Source: Callipepla californica brunnescens (Eukaryota > Chordata > Aves > Galliformes > Odontophoridae). Taken from it: DNA of 64,000 nucleotides. Where the stretch lies: positions 806,001-870,000 of the forward strand of contig JALIRH010000008.1 of assembly GCA_023055505.1 (NCBI GenBank). The letters run 5' to 3'. Below the pieces are notes generated by a model. That model ran no database searches. It saw only the letters and a list, made by a program, of their open reading frames with translations, and was not told the DNA's origin. This document shows positions 13,140 through 24,096 of this stretch, piece by piece. The stretch's first letter is position 1; each line of letters begins with the position of its first letter. Both the position numbers and the translations under genes were made by a program.

Positions 13140-13620
13140 TGCGAATGACACTACCCGCCATTTGTAGACAGAAAATGCCACTTGCCAAATTTGCAGATCG
13201 CAGTTGCATTTCTGTCAGCTTTGGCAGTTACACAGCTTCTGGAAACGCTAATGAAGGCAATCTGCTTTTAATTTAAAATCCTCCCTGAAGAAAAAAATAG
13301 CTGGCAGTGGAGGGATCCGGCAATGTCCTTGTATGAAACGCCTCTTTCCTTGTTTTCTATGGTTTGCTTTAGCCAAGGAGAAACTGTTAATTAAAAAATA
13401 CTCTTAAAGTAGCCAAATATGCAGGAATGTACTTATGCAATAACTACCTGTACCAGTTCTGCGGTAAATCACTCCTTTGTTTTCATTTGATGAGCAATTC
13501 TAATTAACCAAATAAAAATACTGCTTGCTTTGCACTTAATTCAGTGAATTTGCCACATCTCTTACAATTGAAGGACAGAAGATTAAGAGCTTTATTTAGT
13601 TGATTATTTTATTTTTTCCC
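13140..13620. promoter_or_regulatory. Candidate conserved non-coding element (homeodomain-type motifs)
   Basis: This is non-repetitive AT-rich DNA with TTAATTAA at 13387-13394, TAATTAA at 13501-13507 and further TTAAT/TGATTA motifs to about 13610. The texture resembles vertebrate developmental enhancers. I have no alignment, so conservation is a guess from motif clustering and the absence of repeats. Confidence 0.25.
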
Positions 13621-14059
13621 TTTGGTTCAATAAGGCCAAGAGCATGAAGAGGGGAAAATGGTGGAGGAGAACAGGGCCAGGTGGAGCTCCTGCAGCCTCC
13701 CCCAGTGCAGTCAGAGGAGTGTGAGAAGACAGCCTTCTTCAGAACACATTTGAATTCAGTTTCTTTAAACGCATTTTCCTTGTTTTAGAAGGTACTGGAC
13801 CCAGTGCTTTGCACAATCGTAAATAGTGCTCATAGGAAAGCGAAAGGAATGTGTGTCTGTGTGTAAAGGATGTGTTTAAAGCTGTTGAAGTCAAGGGGCT
13901 GGTCAGGGAATGTCAAAAGACCTCTTAGCAAGCGTGGACCCATCAGAATGGCTGGTCAAAAACAGTGATGATCCAGGTTACAGTATTTTTGTAGGTAACA
14001 TGTGATAAAGCACTGCTGGCTGGAGCCTCAGTGCCAGCATCTGGAGCTACAGAAATTAC

Positions 14060-14085
14060 TTTTTTTTTTTTTTTTTTTTTTTTTT
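14060..14085. repeat. T26 homopolymer
   Basis: There are 26 consecutive T residues with no recognisable retroposed sequence on either side. It is probably a plain mononucleotide microsatellite and is prone to sequencing error and length polymorphism. Confidence 0.9.
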
Positions 14086-16299
14086 AGCTTTTCTCCTTTC
14101 TTTAAGGAGAGCTGTCTTTGGGACACCTAGGTTAAAAGCTGAGAGTTTGCTTGAGCTATTCAGTAACCAAAGTAGCTATGCTTCGAAAGTACTTACAGAC
14201 CAAATGGTGAAAGCATTAGTTTTTGTGGATTGTAGTTTCACAACTATGCACAATGATTTGAAATTTGTGTGTTCCTTTCTTCATCACAAGTAAAAAATGA
14301 GCAAAGCTGTTCTGCCTTTGTCTGATTGTTCCTTCACACCAACACTCCTTCTGAAGAGGAAGGGGCACCTAATGAAAACACTAATTTAACCCAAGGGAGA
14401 GTATTGACAGCCTCTGCTGTCATGTAAGAAATCGCTCTAGCGATTTGCAATACATTTTGCCCTTCCACCAATTTTGCACCTGGCACCAAGGGCTGTAGCT
14501 GCAGAGCTCCCAAGCAGCTGCGAAGCGGGGCGTGGCACTGTAGGGCTGCACAAGCACTGCGGTCTGCTTAACAGCATGGACTCTGTGCTCCCATCTGCTT
14601 TAAGGCTAGACCAGAGGGAGGAAATTCTGGTCTCATGGCCTCCTCTGTGAGAATTTATCTTGGAATTTTGAAACCCAACCTCCTGCTCCATCCCTAAATT
14701 TAAATCCACAGCTTCTGACTGAAGACAGAACCATATGTCAGTGAAGCACTGGGGCACAGCCATCTTCTGTGTATTTATAATCTGCTGTTGCATTAGTAGC
14801 TTGTAGAAAAAAGAGACAGAAGAAAACCGGCATGGTGAGGCACCTTTTGGGATGCTCACTCTGCTGTCCTATGAGGCAGTTAGCCTCATTTGTGCCTGCA
14901 GATAAGTGGTGTGGAGGTGTTGGGTGGCTAATCCAGAGGTCAGCTGTAGTAATCCAAAAGCATTCCTCTGTTCTGTGGAAGTGCCGTGCTTTCTGAAGCA
15001 GCCATGGTTGGAAGCACTGCTGCACAAAGGAAGGCCTGAGCACGAGAAGCTCCCAGCTGCAGCAGAGCCTTGGGACTGCCGGCCAGGCTCATCTTCCCTG
15101 GTCACCTTGGAGAGGGGACAACTGTCTAAAAGATGGAGAAAATGTGTTCTGGTAATTAGTTGGTGATGAGCTCCTCTCAAGCAGTGAAGGTCTGTGTGTT
15201 TTTTTTAATTAGCTATTTAATATGTTTGTGCAATGTCATTCCTAACTAACGTGCAGTTACCATGAGTACACATACAAATGGCAGTAATGGGTACAGATGG
15301 CCGTAATTACCCATGTTGATTTCTGCAGTAATCACGCATGCAACACATCAAGTTAGGCTTAGAAATGGTTGTGTGGGGCAATTTGTTCCCCACCCTACGC
15401 CTGTGCTGTGTGTGAATATACTTGTGTGACCATCCTGTATGCTTTGACTTGCTGCTGAGACAAGCACTGCTTTTTGGTGGGTGTGCAAGACGTTCAGACA
15501 CAACGAAGAAGGCTGATTAGCTCTTCTCTGTAGTGACTTACAGTGCTTTGGGATATGGATTTTGTCTAATGCCAGTGCAGCAGCAGAGCTCAGAATGTGA
15601 GTGGTCCCTGGTTTGTCTGCTCAGCTGTGCGAGCTGTTATAGTGATCATGCTCCTTTCCTAATAGTATCATGGCACCTTTCTGAGGTCTCTCACTTGGTA
15701 CTCCCAACATCCACAGATGCTGAAGTATGTACATCCCTTCCTAATCCATTAATAGGCCTCCTGTCCATGAATCTGTGTGGTCTGTTGTCCCTTCGGCTTT
15801 CTGCCTCCACAAAGCCCAACTCAGCAAGCTCCAGAAATGCACCACCCACTGTGTAAAGAAGCACTTTTGACTGTCTTAAGCTGAATAGGAATGCAAACAT
15901 ACATGGCTCTTCTGAATCTGGATCATCTGTCTTAAAAGCTGTATTCACAAGATAGTTCAGGGTTTGGGGAGCTGCTCACATTCTCCCTTCCCTGCAGAAA
16001 TACCCAAGGGGAAAGGTATGATACCAAATAGTTGTAGTGGTACAGCTTTCAAACACAAATCAAGCTGTTCCAAGGGGACTGGGGGATCTGGGGCATGTTG
16101 GTTGTCCTCAGGAGTGGGCTCTACCAGGAGCTTTTTGTGTCTGATGGGCTTCCTTCACGCACAGTGATTGAGGAGATGCTTTTCCATGAGGCTGAGATAG
16201 GAAATGTCAGAGACAAGTTAGAGAAAGTATTTCTGGGTTTGCTGAGCACTGTTCCAGATAGAAGCACCGAACACCATCTGCTCTGATGTAGCTCAGCAT

Positions 16300-16319
16300 G
16301 GAGGAGGAGGAGGAGGAGG
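16300..16319 (+). repeat. (GGA)n microsatellite
   Basis: GGA is repeated perfectly about six and two-thirds times, starting in the G of an ATG. A short GCT-rich stretch follows (CTGCTGCTGCTGAG). Confidence 0.85.
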
Positions 16320-17392
16320 TCTCCAAACTGCTGCTGCTGAGTGCACTGTTGGTGTAGAGGGCAGCAAGCAGGCAGCTCTGCTCCCAGGCAGGGTGTGTGG
16401 TACCTGCCTTGCAGGCTACTGGTGCAAAAGCTCTGGCAGAACGAAAGACCTGGGGAGAATTCATGTGTCTTTACTTCTTTGTAGAATGACATTAATCTTT
16501 GTATCAGGAAACTGCTTCTTTGTCTCCCAGGGTTAAATCTTGAAGGTTTGTGATAGCAGTTAAAAAGCTGGGGATACAAAGGGAAGTTTAAAGAAGCCTT
16601 GCAGGAGAAATTCGTGTCACAGAGTGAATAGTCTGTACGCTATGCAGTGTAATAGAGAGCCAGTCTCAGGCTGATAAATTTAATGCAGTCAGTAGTGCAG
16701 AAAAGAACTGTAGCTACTTCCAAATCCTATGGTTGTCCTTTCTACAGCAAAAATGTATCTTTTGTGATCAGTTTTTTTTTGGACGCTTTTTGTCTTTCTT
16801 TTAGTAGAAATGGGCCCTGCTAAATATTTACTTTTCAGCTAACACTTCCCCTATCTGGTTAATTTGTTTAGGGCCACTCTTTCTTGCTTGTTTAAAGCCT
16901 GTTTTGTTAGTCTCATGGGTAAAGTCTTCCTATTCTGACAGCCTTTTTACTCATTCTTTAAAGCTGCTCTTTGATGTGAGCTCAGAAGTACAGATCTCAT
17001 TTTTTTTATCGTTTTCCCCTGCAAGTTTGAAACCAGTTATGAGTACTACAAACTGTTAAAAACAATCTAAGCTAACCTCCCAGGTGACAGATTTGCTGGG
17101 CCTATCTCTTGTTTTCAGGACTCTCTATGGAGCAGGCTTTGCAGAAACAAGTAGAGCTGTTGCTTGATAAGGAAATGTGATTGGAGCAGCTCAGAAAGTT
17201 GTTTTGTAAAATCCATCTGTCAAGAGACAGAGTAGTGGGCTGCCCTGTTGAGTTGAATGTATGCAGAAACCAATTCTCCATGTAATTGTGCCTATTCCAG
17301 ATTTGTTGTCTGCAATGTAGCTGATTGTTTGTTGGTTAGTACTGACTTAATTCATACTTCAGACAGGAAGAATTACGTCTGACAGATTAGCT

Positions 17393-17450
17393 CATAGGGA
17401 TATAGAGTTGGAAAGGACATCTGGATCATGAAAACCAGTCCTTCAGTATC
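17393..17450 (-). mobile_element. Short CR1-like 3' tail fragment
   Basis: The motif TATAGAGTTGGAAAGGACATCTGGATCAT resembles, on the minus strand, the end of a CR1 3' UTR (GTTGGAAAGGACCT followed by ATCAT and CCAGTCC). It lies just left of a clear CR1 copy in the same orientation, so it is either a separate old insertion or a duplicated tail. Confidence 0.4.
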
Positions 17451-17471
17451 CTACTCAGTCTCATACACAGG

Positions 17472-18616
17472 GAATCATAGAATCGCAGGGGTTGGAAGGG
17501 ACCTCAAGACATCATCGAGTCCAACCCCCCTGCCAAAGCAGGTTCCCTACACCAGGTCACACAGGTAGGCGTCCAGGCGGGTCTTGAATATCTCCAGAGA
17601 AGGAGATTCCACAACTCCTCTGGGCAGCCTGTGCCAGTGCTCCGTCACCCTCACCGTAAAGAAGTTCTTGCACACATTCGTGCGGAACCTCCTGTGCTAC
17701 AGTTTCTGTCCGTTCCCCCTTGTCCTGTCTCCACACACTGCTGAAAAGAGTCTGGCCTTGCCACTTTGTCCCCCACACCTCAGATATTTATAAACCTGGA
17801 TCAGGTCCCCTCTCAGTCTTCTTTTCTCAAGGCTAAAGAGACCCAGTTCACTCTGCCTTTCTTCATAGGGGAGATCCTCCAGGCCCTTCACCATCTTTGT
17901 GGCCCTCTGCTGGACTCTTTCCAAGAGATCCCTGTCTTTTTTGTACTGGTGAGCCCAGAACTGGATACAGTTCTCCAGGTGAGGCTTCACCAGGGCAGAG
18001 TAGAGGGGGAGGATCACCTCCCTTGACCTGCTGGCCACGCTCTTTTTAATGCACCCCAGAATGCCATTGGCCCTCTTGGCCATGAGGGCACACTGCTGGC
18101 TCATGGTCAACTTGTTGTCCACCAGGATATCCAGGTCCCTCTCTACAGAGCTCCTCTTCAGCAGGTCATCCCGCAGCCTGTACTGGTGCATGCAATTATT
18201 CCTCCCTGGGTGCAAGACTCTGTGCTTGCTTTTGTTAAATTTCATCCGGTTTCTGACTACCCAGCTCTCCAGCCTGTCCAGGTCTTGCTGAATGGCAGCA
18301 CATCCTTCAGGTGTGTCAGCCAATCCTCCCAACTTTGTATCATCAGCAAACTTGCTGAGGGTGGCCACTATCCCCTCATCAAGGTCACTGATGAAGATGT
18401 TGAACAAGACCGGACCCAGCATGGACCCCTGGGGGACGCTGCTGGTTACAGGCCTCCAACCAGACTCTGCACCGCCAACGGCAACCCTCTGCACTCTGCC
18501 AGTCAGCCAGTTCTCAACCCACTTCACTGTCCACTTGTCTATCCCACACTTCCTTAGCTTTGTTATAAGGATGTCATGGGAGACAGTATCAGATGCCTTG
18601 CTGGGACTTGATAAAC
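17472..18616 (-). mobile_element. CR1 LINE, 5'-truncated, antisense to GPC1
   Basis: On the minus strand this copy runs from RT motif A ([10 protein letters not shown]) through the end of ORF2 into the 3' UTR, whose GTTGGAAGGGACCT signature sits at the low-coordinate end with a CATAGAAT tail unit. CR1 elements are chicken-repeat-1 non-LTR retrotransposons copied by target-primed reverse transcription; most copies are 5'-truncated like this one. About 1.15 kb remains of an element normally near 4.5 kb. The endonuclease and the first RT motifs are absent, so the copy cannot move on its own. Confidence 0.92.
17697..18612 (-). pseudogene. CR1 ORF2 C-terminal half (RT), open but truncated
   Basis: The frame encodes, in order, [10 protein letters not shown] (RT motif A region), [29 protein letters not shown], the catalytic FADDTKLGG, and the C-terminal region with [13 protein letters not shown] and [10 protein letters not shown]. 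No stop interrupts about 300 codons, which suggests a moderately recent copy. It has no endonuclease domain and no start of its own: the open frame runs at its 5' side into non-CR1 host DNA up to 18662. It is therefore a fragment and not a gene. Confidence 0.85.
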
Positions 18617-20099
18617 AGCTCCGTGTGTCCTCAAGGCACCACCAACCATGAAAAGCTGGCAAGAGCCAAAACAGAAGAGTTGACAGATGAGTTCAAAAGT
18701 GTTGCTGGTGTCCTGGTACAGATTAGAAATGAAACCACGGAGAACTCCCAAATCTTCATGACACAGCAGCGGTGCAGTTCTAGCAACCTGTGGCTACACG
18801 CTGTGGGGCAGAAGGATATGTTGGTGCGCACTAAAGGAGGTTTTCTCTCTGTCTTGTGCTTTTACAGCTTTTACAACACCACCATCCTTGACAATAATTC
18901 TAAATGATATTTTATTTTCAAATGAAATATTTAAGTGTAATTTTTCCTTAACTGGTGTTGTACAGCAATTTGGCACTGCTCAAATACCCACGCTGTGCTG
19001 GGGAAGCTATGTCTCCCTAGGAGCTTGCTGCTCAGAGGTGTTCACAGCTACAGCAGCAGCTGGGCTGAGCTTGGCTGATTCCAGCATGCCACTGTAGGGC
19101 CTTTTAACTCTACCAATCTGAATGTCTGAATACTGGGAAATTCAATAAATGGAGTCTGTAGCTTTACCCTCTGAAGATCTGCCAAGTTCTTTCACTCCTG
19201 GCTTTTTGGTCTGAATTAAGTATATTTTTATGGGCAGCTTCCTTGTGTTCATCCACAGCTGTTTGACAGCCCATCGTGGACATCTGCGGAAGCTGGGATG
19301 TTTGTTTGCAGCAGTGTAATGTTTGAGTTGCCAAATCTCTTGAGGCTCTTCATCCTTTACACCAAAATGGGTTACTTCTGAGGCTGATTGGACACCTCTG
19401 AGTATTCCTCCTCGATACCATATTTTCTGGTGCTTTGCCCATGGTGTCTTCTTCCATCTATGCTCCCATAGCAGATTCTGCAAAGCCCCTGGCACCAGCA
19501 CCTCGCAGTAGGAGGGGGATGTTTTCCCACAGTGTCACTGGAGCTGTGCAAGTGGGAGCAATAGAGCTGGGCAGCTCTGACAAACGTGCTGCAGTCCAAG
19601 CATTCCCCAGTGCCCCCTCTTTCCCTCTCGGCTGTCATGCTCAGCTGCTTGTGGACACGGACAGCTGCTGTTATCTCAGTATGAATTTAGCTTTGTTTTC
19701 TTTTAATCTGTCCACCTCATTTATGTACCTGAATCAAAGCGGAGCTGTCTGAAGATCTAACCACTTGTTAAGATTCTGGTGGGAGTTCTTTTGAAAGTCT
19801 GGCCCTTGGCTTCTAAATAGTCTTTGTCAACTCACATCAGATTGGAGAATGAGGTGTCTGTGTGTGTTTTTTTTCCTACCTCTTCCCTCACATTTAGCTG
19901 AGCATCAGGATATTTGGTGTTTGCTGCATCAGAGGGCTTATCTATAATTCATAAGAAAAAGCTCTCCACCTTGTCCAGGCTGGGAGTTAACAGCTCCTTT
20001 TAAAATGTGTTTCTAAAATGCAACCTGATCATAGATCCTAACCTGTGTTCAAGCTCTCAGGGCTGTCTGTCACTTTGTTGGCATGAACACTGATCTCAT
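18617..20099. other. Intronic stretch between two CR1 copies
   Basis: I identify no repeat or gene. A 119-codon and an 88-codon minus-strand frame at 19142-19638 overlap and match no family I recognise; frames of this length are common by chance across this window. Confidence 0.4.
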
Positions 20100-20120
20100 G
20101 CAAAGAAACCACAAGTCTAG

Positions 20121-21132
20121 ACCAATGGGTGCTGCTACTTCCTGCATGTGTGCCAGAGCCTGCTGCTGCTGGAGGAGGATGGCAAGCAGATCTCCTGCAT
20201 GAGGTGTGAACAGGTTGAAGATCTGCTTAGCATGGTGATAGAACTGAAAGAGGAGGTTGAGAGACTGAGGGCCATCAGGGACTGTGAGAGGGAGATTGAC
20301 TGGTGGAGTAGCTCCCTCAAGTGCCAGAGAGAAAGGCACCCAGGAGATCCCCCGAATTTGGTGGTGGACTCCCTGACCTGCCCCCGTCAGGTTGAGGGGG
20401 GGTATCTGAGGGATGGGGAGGGCTGGCAGAGTCCCAGCTCGGTACTGTAGGCGATCTCCCCCTCTGCCTACATCGTCTCCTCAAGTCCCTCTAAACAATA
20501 GGTTTGCAGTGTTGGATGTTGAAGGAGAAATAAAGGGGGAGGAGCGGGAAGATTCTCCCAGGAAGTCACCAATGGCAAGGCAGTCGACTCCATGCATTGA
20601 GACTGCAGCTGCCAAGAAGGAAAGAAAGGTGATCGTGGTGGGTGGCTCCCTTCTCAGGGGTACTGAGGGCCCCATTTGCAGACCAGACCCGTGCCGTAGG
20701 GAAGTGTGCTGTCTCCCTGGGGCCCGGGTTAGAGACATAACTAGAAGACTCCCAGATCTGATTCACCCCAATGACTACTATCCGTTGCTCATAGTTCAAG
20801 CAGATAGCAGTGAAATAACTCAAAGAAGCCTAAGAACTATGAAAAGAGATTTCAGGGGTCTAGGACGATTAGTTCAAGGTGTGGGAGCACAAGTGGTATT
20901 TGCTTCCATACCTTCTGGGGCAGCGAAGGACACGGAATGGGCTAGGAAAACACAAGTGATGAATAATTGGCTGAGAGGCTGGTGTAGAGACAGACACTTT
21001 GGGTTTTTTGACCACGGGGCAGTTTACTCAGCTCCTGGCCTGTTATCCGCTGATGGAATACACCTGTCCCAAAGGGGGAAACGAATTCTAGCCCAGGAGC
21101 TAGCTGGACTAATTGAGAGAGCTTTAAACTAG
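20121..21132 (+). pseudogene. CR1 ORF1 (zinc-finger/coiled-coil plus SGNH esterase), frameshifted
   Basis: The amino part (20121-20450, one frame) shows a CMRC knuckle followed by a charged coiled coil (VIELKEEVERLRAIR). The rest (from about 20425 to 21132, next frame) has an esterase-like SGNH fold: block I GGSLLRG with the putative nucleophile Ser at 20647, and block V ADGIHLSQRG with Asp and His at 21052-21063. CR1 ORF1 proteins are known to pair a Cys-rich motif with such an esterase domain. The two frames overlap at 20425-20450, where coding similarity switches, so a small indel has broken the protein. The usual Asp of GDSL is Gly here, and the block III G-x-N-D type motif reads QADSSE. 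The ATG at 20413 lies downstream of the amino domain. Confidence 0.75.
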
Positions 21133-21137
21133 CTGTG

Positions 21138-23990
21138 ATGGGGGTAGGGGATATAACAGGGCTCCCCAGTGAAGAGCCCAGGGGGGCTGTGCTGGAACAA
21201 AGGGTGAGGCAAGTGTGTCAGCTGAAGTGCATATACACCAACGCACGCAGCATGGGCAATAAACAAGAAGAGCTTGAAACCATTGTAAGGCAGGCAAACT
21301 ATGACCTTGTTGCTATTACGGAAACATGGTGGGACCCCTCCCATGACTGGAGTACTGGGATGGATGGCTACAAGCTCTTCAGAAGGGATAGGCGGGGAAG
21401 AAAGGGTGGTGGCATAGCTCTCTATATCAAAGAGTGTCTTGATGTTGAAGAGCTTGAGGTTGGAAACGACCAAGTGGAGTGTCTGTGGGTAAGGATCAGG
21501 GGGATGGTCTGTAGGGGTGACATCGTGGTGGGGCTCTGTTATAGACCGCCTAGCCAAGATGAAGAGATAGATGAGGTGTTCTACAAGCAACTAGTAGATG
21601 TTGCACGATGGCCAGCACTAATTCTCATGGGGGACTTCAACTTCCCTGATATATGCTGGAAATATAATACCGCGCAGAGGAAGCAGTCCATGAGATTTCT
21701 GGAGTGTGTGGAAGATAGCTTCCTGACACAGCTGGTGCAGGAACCTACCATGGGAAGTGCCCTGCTAGACCTGCTCTTCACTAACAGAGATGGACTAGTA
21801 GGAGATGTGAAGGTTGGGGATCGTCTTGGCCAGAGTGACCATGAAATGGTAGAGTTTGCTATTCTTGGTGACATCAAGAGGGTGACTAGCAAAACTGCTG
21901 CCTTGGACTTCCGGAGGGCAGACTTTGACCTGTTCAGGACGCTTGTTGCAAGGGTCCCTTGGGACTCGCTCCTGTGGGGTAAAGGGGTCCAGGAAGCCTG
22001 GGCCCTCCTCAAGACGGAAATGTTAAAGGCACAGGAGCAGGCTGTCCCTGAGTACCGTAAGTCAAGACGGAGGGGAAAAAGACCAGTGTGGATGAACCGA
22101 GATCTTTTGTTGAGACTCCGGGAGAAAAAGAGAGTCTATGTCCTCTGGAAGATGGGACAGGCTACTTGGGGAGACTACAGGGAACTTGCCAAGATTTGCA
22201 GGCAGGAAGTTAGAAATGCAAAAACCCAGCTTGAACTTAGACTGGCTACTGCAGTAAAGGAGAACAAAAAATCCTTTTATAAATATATTAACAGTAAAAG
22301 AAGAACTAAGGAGAATTTCCCTCCTTTACTTGATGCGGCAGGGAATGTAACCACAGAGGATAAGGAAAAGGCTGAGGTTCTCAATGCCTTCTTCACGTCT
22401 GTCTTTAATAGACAGACCAGTTATCCTCAGGATACTCCTCGCCCTGACCTGGAAGTCTGGGACGAAGCGCATCATACACCCCCTGTGATCCCAGCAGAGA
22501 CAGTCAGAGACCTGCTCCTCCATCTGAACTGCCACAAGTCCATGGGGCCAGATGGGATTCACCCAATGGTGCTGAGGGAGCTGGCAGAGGTGATTGCCAA
22601 GCCGCTTTCTGCCATCTATCAGCATTCCTGGTCATCTGGAGAGGTCCCGCAAGATTGGAGGCTTGCCGATGTGACTCCCATCTACAAGAAAGGCCGTAAG
22701 GAAGATCTGGGGAACTACAGGCCTGTCAGCCTGACCTCGGTATCAGGGAAAGTTATGGAGCAATTGATCTTGAGGGAGATCACACGGCACGTGCATGGCA
22801 ATCAGGGGATCAGACCCAGCCAGCACGGGTTCACAAAGGGCAGGTCGTGCTTGTCCAACCTCATCTCCTTCTACGACTGGGTGACCAGACTGGTAGATGA
22901 GGGAAAGGCTGTTGATGTAGTCTACCTGGACTTCAGCAAAGCCTTTGACACGGTCTCCCACAGTATTCTCCTGCAGAAGCTGGCAGCCCATGGTGTGGAC
23001 AGGTTCACTCTTCTCTGGGTTGAGAATTGGCTAGAGGGCCGTGCCCAGCGGGTAGTGGTTAATGGAGTCAAGTCCAGCTGGCGTCCTGTCACGAGTGGTG
23101 TCCCCCAAGGGTCGGTATTGGGGCCCGTCTTGTTTAATATCTTTATTGATGACCTGGATGAGGGGATTGAGTGTACCCTCAGTAAGTTTGCGGATGACAC
23201 CAAGTTGGGAGGATGTGTTGATCTGCCTGAGGGTAGGGAGGCCCTTCAGCGGGATCTGGATAGGCTAGACAGTTGGGCTGAGGTCAATGGGATGAGGTTC
23301 AATAAGGCCAAGTGCCGGGTCCTGCACTTTGGCCACAATAACCCCGTGCAATGCTATAGGCTTGGGGCAGAATGGCTTGAGGAGTGTATAGAGGAAAAGG
23401 ACCTGGGGGTGTTGGTTGATGCTCGGCTCAATATGAGCCAGCAGTGTGCCCAGGTGGCCAAGAAGGCCAATGGCATCCTGGCCTGTATAAGGAATAGTGT
23501 GGCCAGCAGGAGCAGGGAGGTGATCATCCCCCTGTACTCAGCTCTGGTGCGGCCGCACCTCGAGTACTGTGTTCAGTTTTGGGCCCCTCACTACAAGAGA
23601 GACATCGAGGCCCTGGAGCGTGTTCAGAGAAGGGCAACAAAACTGGTGAGGGGTCTGGAGCACAGGTCTTACGAGGAGCGGCTGAGGGAGCTGGGATTGT
23701 TTAGTTTGGGGAAAAGGAGGCTCAGAGGAGACCTCATTGCACTCTACCACTTCCTGAAGGGAGGCTGTGGTAAGGAGGGGGTCAGCCTCTTCTCCCAGGT
23801 AACTAATGACAGGACGAGAGGGAATGGACACAAGTTGTGCTGGGGAAGATTTAGATTAGACTTGAGGAAAAATTTTTTCTCTGAGAGAGTGGTCCGGCAC
23901 TGGAATGGCCTGCCTAGGGAGGTGGTTGAGGCACCGTCCCTAGCGCTGTTCAAGAAGCGTTTAGATGAGGTGCTGAGGGATTTGATTTAG
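21138..23990 (+). CDS. CR1 ORF2: AP-endonuclease/reverse transcriptase, intact
   Basis: The frame encodes 950 residues with no stop. The N-terminal APE-type endonuclease nicks target DNA; its motifs are TNARS, ITETW (60-64, catalytic Glu), GDFN (165-168) and SDH (233-235). The reverse transcriptase copies the element RNA at the nick; it has [18 protein letters not shown] (596-604, catalytic Asp), [10 protein letters not shown] and FADD (684-687). The CR1 C-terminal region follows, with [20 protein letters not shown] and a [13 protein letters not shown] stretch. All catalytic residues I can check are present. I take the ATG at 21138, five bases after the ORF1 stop; a GTG codon precedes it in frame. 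Length and order fit complete CR1 ORF2. Whether it is expressed is unknown; it lies in the sense strand of the GPC1 intron. Confidence 0.9.
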   Translation: MGVGDITGLPSEEPRGAVLEQRVRQVCQLKCIYTNARSMGNKQEELETIVRQANYDLVAITETWWDPSHDWSTGMDGYKLFRRDRRGRKGGGIALYIKECLDVEELEVGNDQVECLWVRIRGMVCRGDIVVGLCYRPPSQDEEIDEVFYKQLVDVARWPALILMGDFNFPDICWKYNTAQRKQSMRFLECVEDSFLTQLVQEPTMGSALLDLLFTNRDGLVGDVKVGDRLGQSDHEMVEFAILGDIKRVTSKTAALDFRRADFDLFRTLVARVPWDSLLWGKGVQEAWALLKTEMLKAQEQAVPEYRKSRRRGKRPVWMNRDLLLRLREKKRVYVLWKMGQATWGDYRELAKICRQEVRNAKTQLELRLATAVKENKKSFYKYINSKRRTKENFPPLLDAAGNVTTEDKEKAEVLNAFFTSVFNRQTSYPQDTPRPDLEVWDEAHHTPPVIPAETVRDLLLHLNCHKSMGPDGIHPMVLRELAEVIAKPLSAIYQHSWSSGEVPQDWRLADVTPIYKKGRKEDLGNYRPVSLTSVSGKVMEQLILREITRHVHGNQGIRPSQHGFTKGRSCLSNLISFYDWVTRLVDEGKAVDVVYLDFSKAFDTVSHSILLQKLAAHGVDRFTLLWVENWLEGRAQRVVVNGVKSSWRPVTSGVPQGSVLGPVLFNIFIDDLDEGIECTLSKFADDTKLGGCVDLPEGREALQRDLDRLDSWAEVNGMRFNKAKCRVLHFGHNNPVQCYRLGAEWLEECIEEKDLGVLVDARLNMSQQCAQVAKKANGILACIRNSVASRSREVIIPLYSALVRPHLEYCVQFWAPHYKRDIEALERVQRRATKLVRGLEHRSYEERLRELGLFSLGKRRLRGDLIALYHFLKGGCGKEGVSLFSQVTNDRTRGNGHKLCWGRFRLDLRKNFFSERVVRHWNGLPREVVEAPSLALFKKRLDEVLRDLI

Positions 23991-24064
23991 TAGCTTGGTG
24001 GGTAGGGATGGTGGTGTGAGGAAGGTTGGACTAGATGATCTTGTAGGTCCTTTCCAACCTAATG

Positions 24065-24096
24065 TATCTATGAATCTATGAATCTATGAATCTATG
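24065..24096 (+). repeat. CR1 3' terminal 8-bp tail repeat, four units
   Basis: There is one TATCTATG unit followed by three perfect AATCTATG units. CR1 elements end in a few direct repeats of such an octamer in place of poly(A). It marks the 3' junction of the insertion. Confidence 0.9.

Larger units (their letters stand above)
13621..17392. other. Intronic stretch with simple repeats
   Basis: It contains a T26 run (14060-14085) and a GGA trinucleotide repeat (16300-16319). Open frames up to 152 codons on the minus strand (16579 to 16121) show only low-complexity residues read from the simple repeats. No gene is recognised. Confidence 0.45.
20121..24096 (+). mobile_element. CR1 LINE, nearly full length, sense to GPC1
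   Basis: The element holds a frameshifted ORF1 (20121-21132), an uninterrupted ORF2 (21138-23990), a short 3' UTR with GGACTAGATGATCTTGTAGG, and a tail of four 8-bp units (TATCTATG then three AATCTATG, 24065-24096). This tail replaces the poly(A) of L1-type LINEs and is diagnostic of CR1. The 5' limit is uncertain: sequence before about 20100 reads like host DNA, so the 5' UTR and perhaps the first ORF1 codons are missing. At about 4.0 kb it is close to the 4.5 kb of a complete element. Its intact ORF2 suggests a young copy of an avian CR1 subfamily. The subfamily is not resolved by eye. Confidence 0.93.

Noticed and set aside
18610..18635. GCTCCGTGTGTCCTC resembling the core of miR-149, which in human lies in GPC1 intron 1
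   Set aside because: The match is partial, there is no hairpin partner, and it sits at a CR1 truncation edge. No miR-149-like precursor was found anywhere in the window.
19142..19638. Two overlapping minus-strand frames between CR1 copies, possible old pseudogene
   Set aside because: I could not match them to any protein family, and nothing in the flanks suggests exons or a retrocopy.
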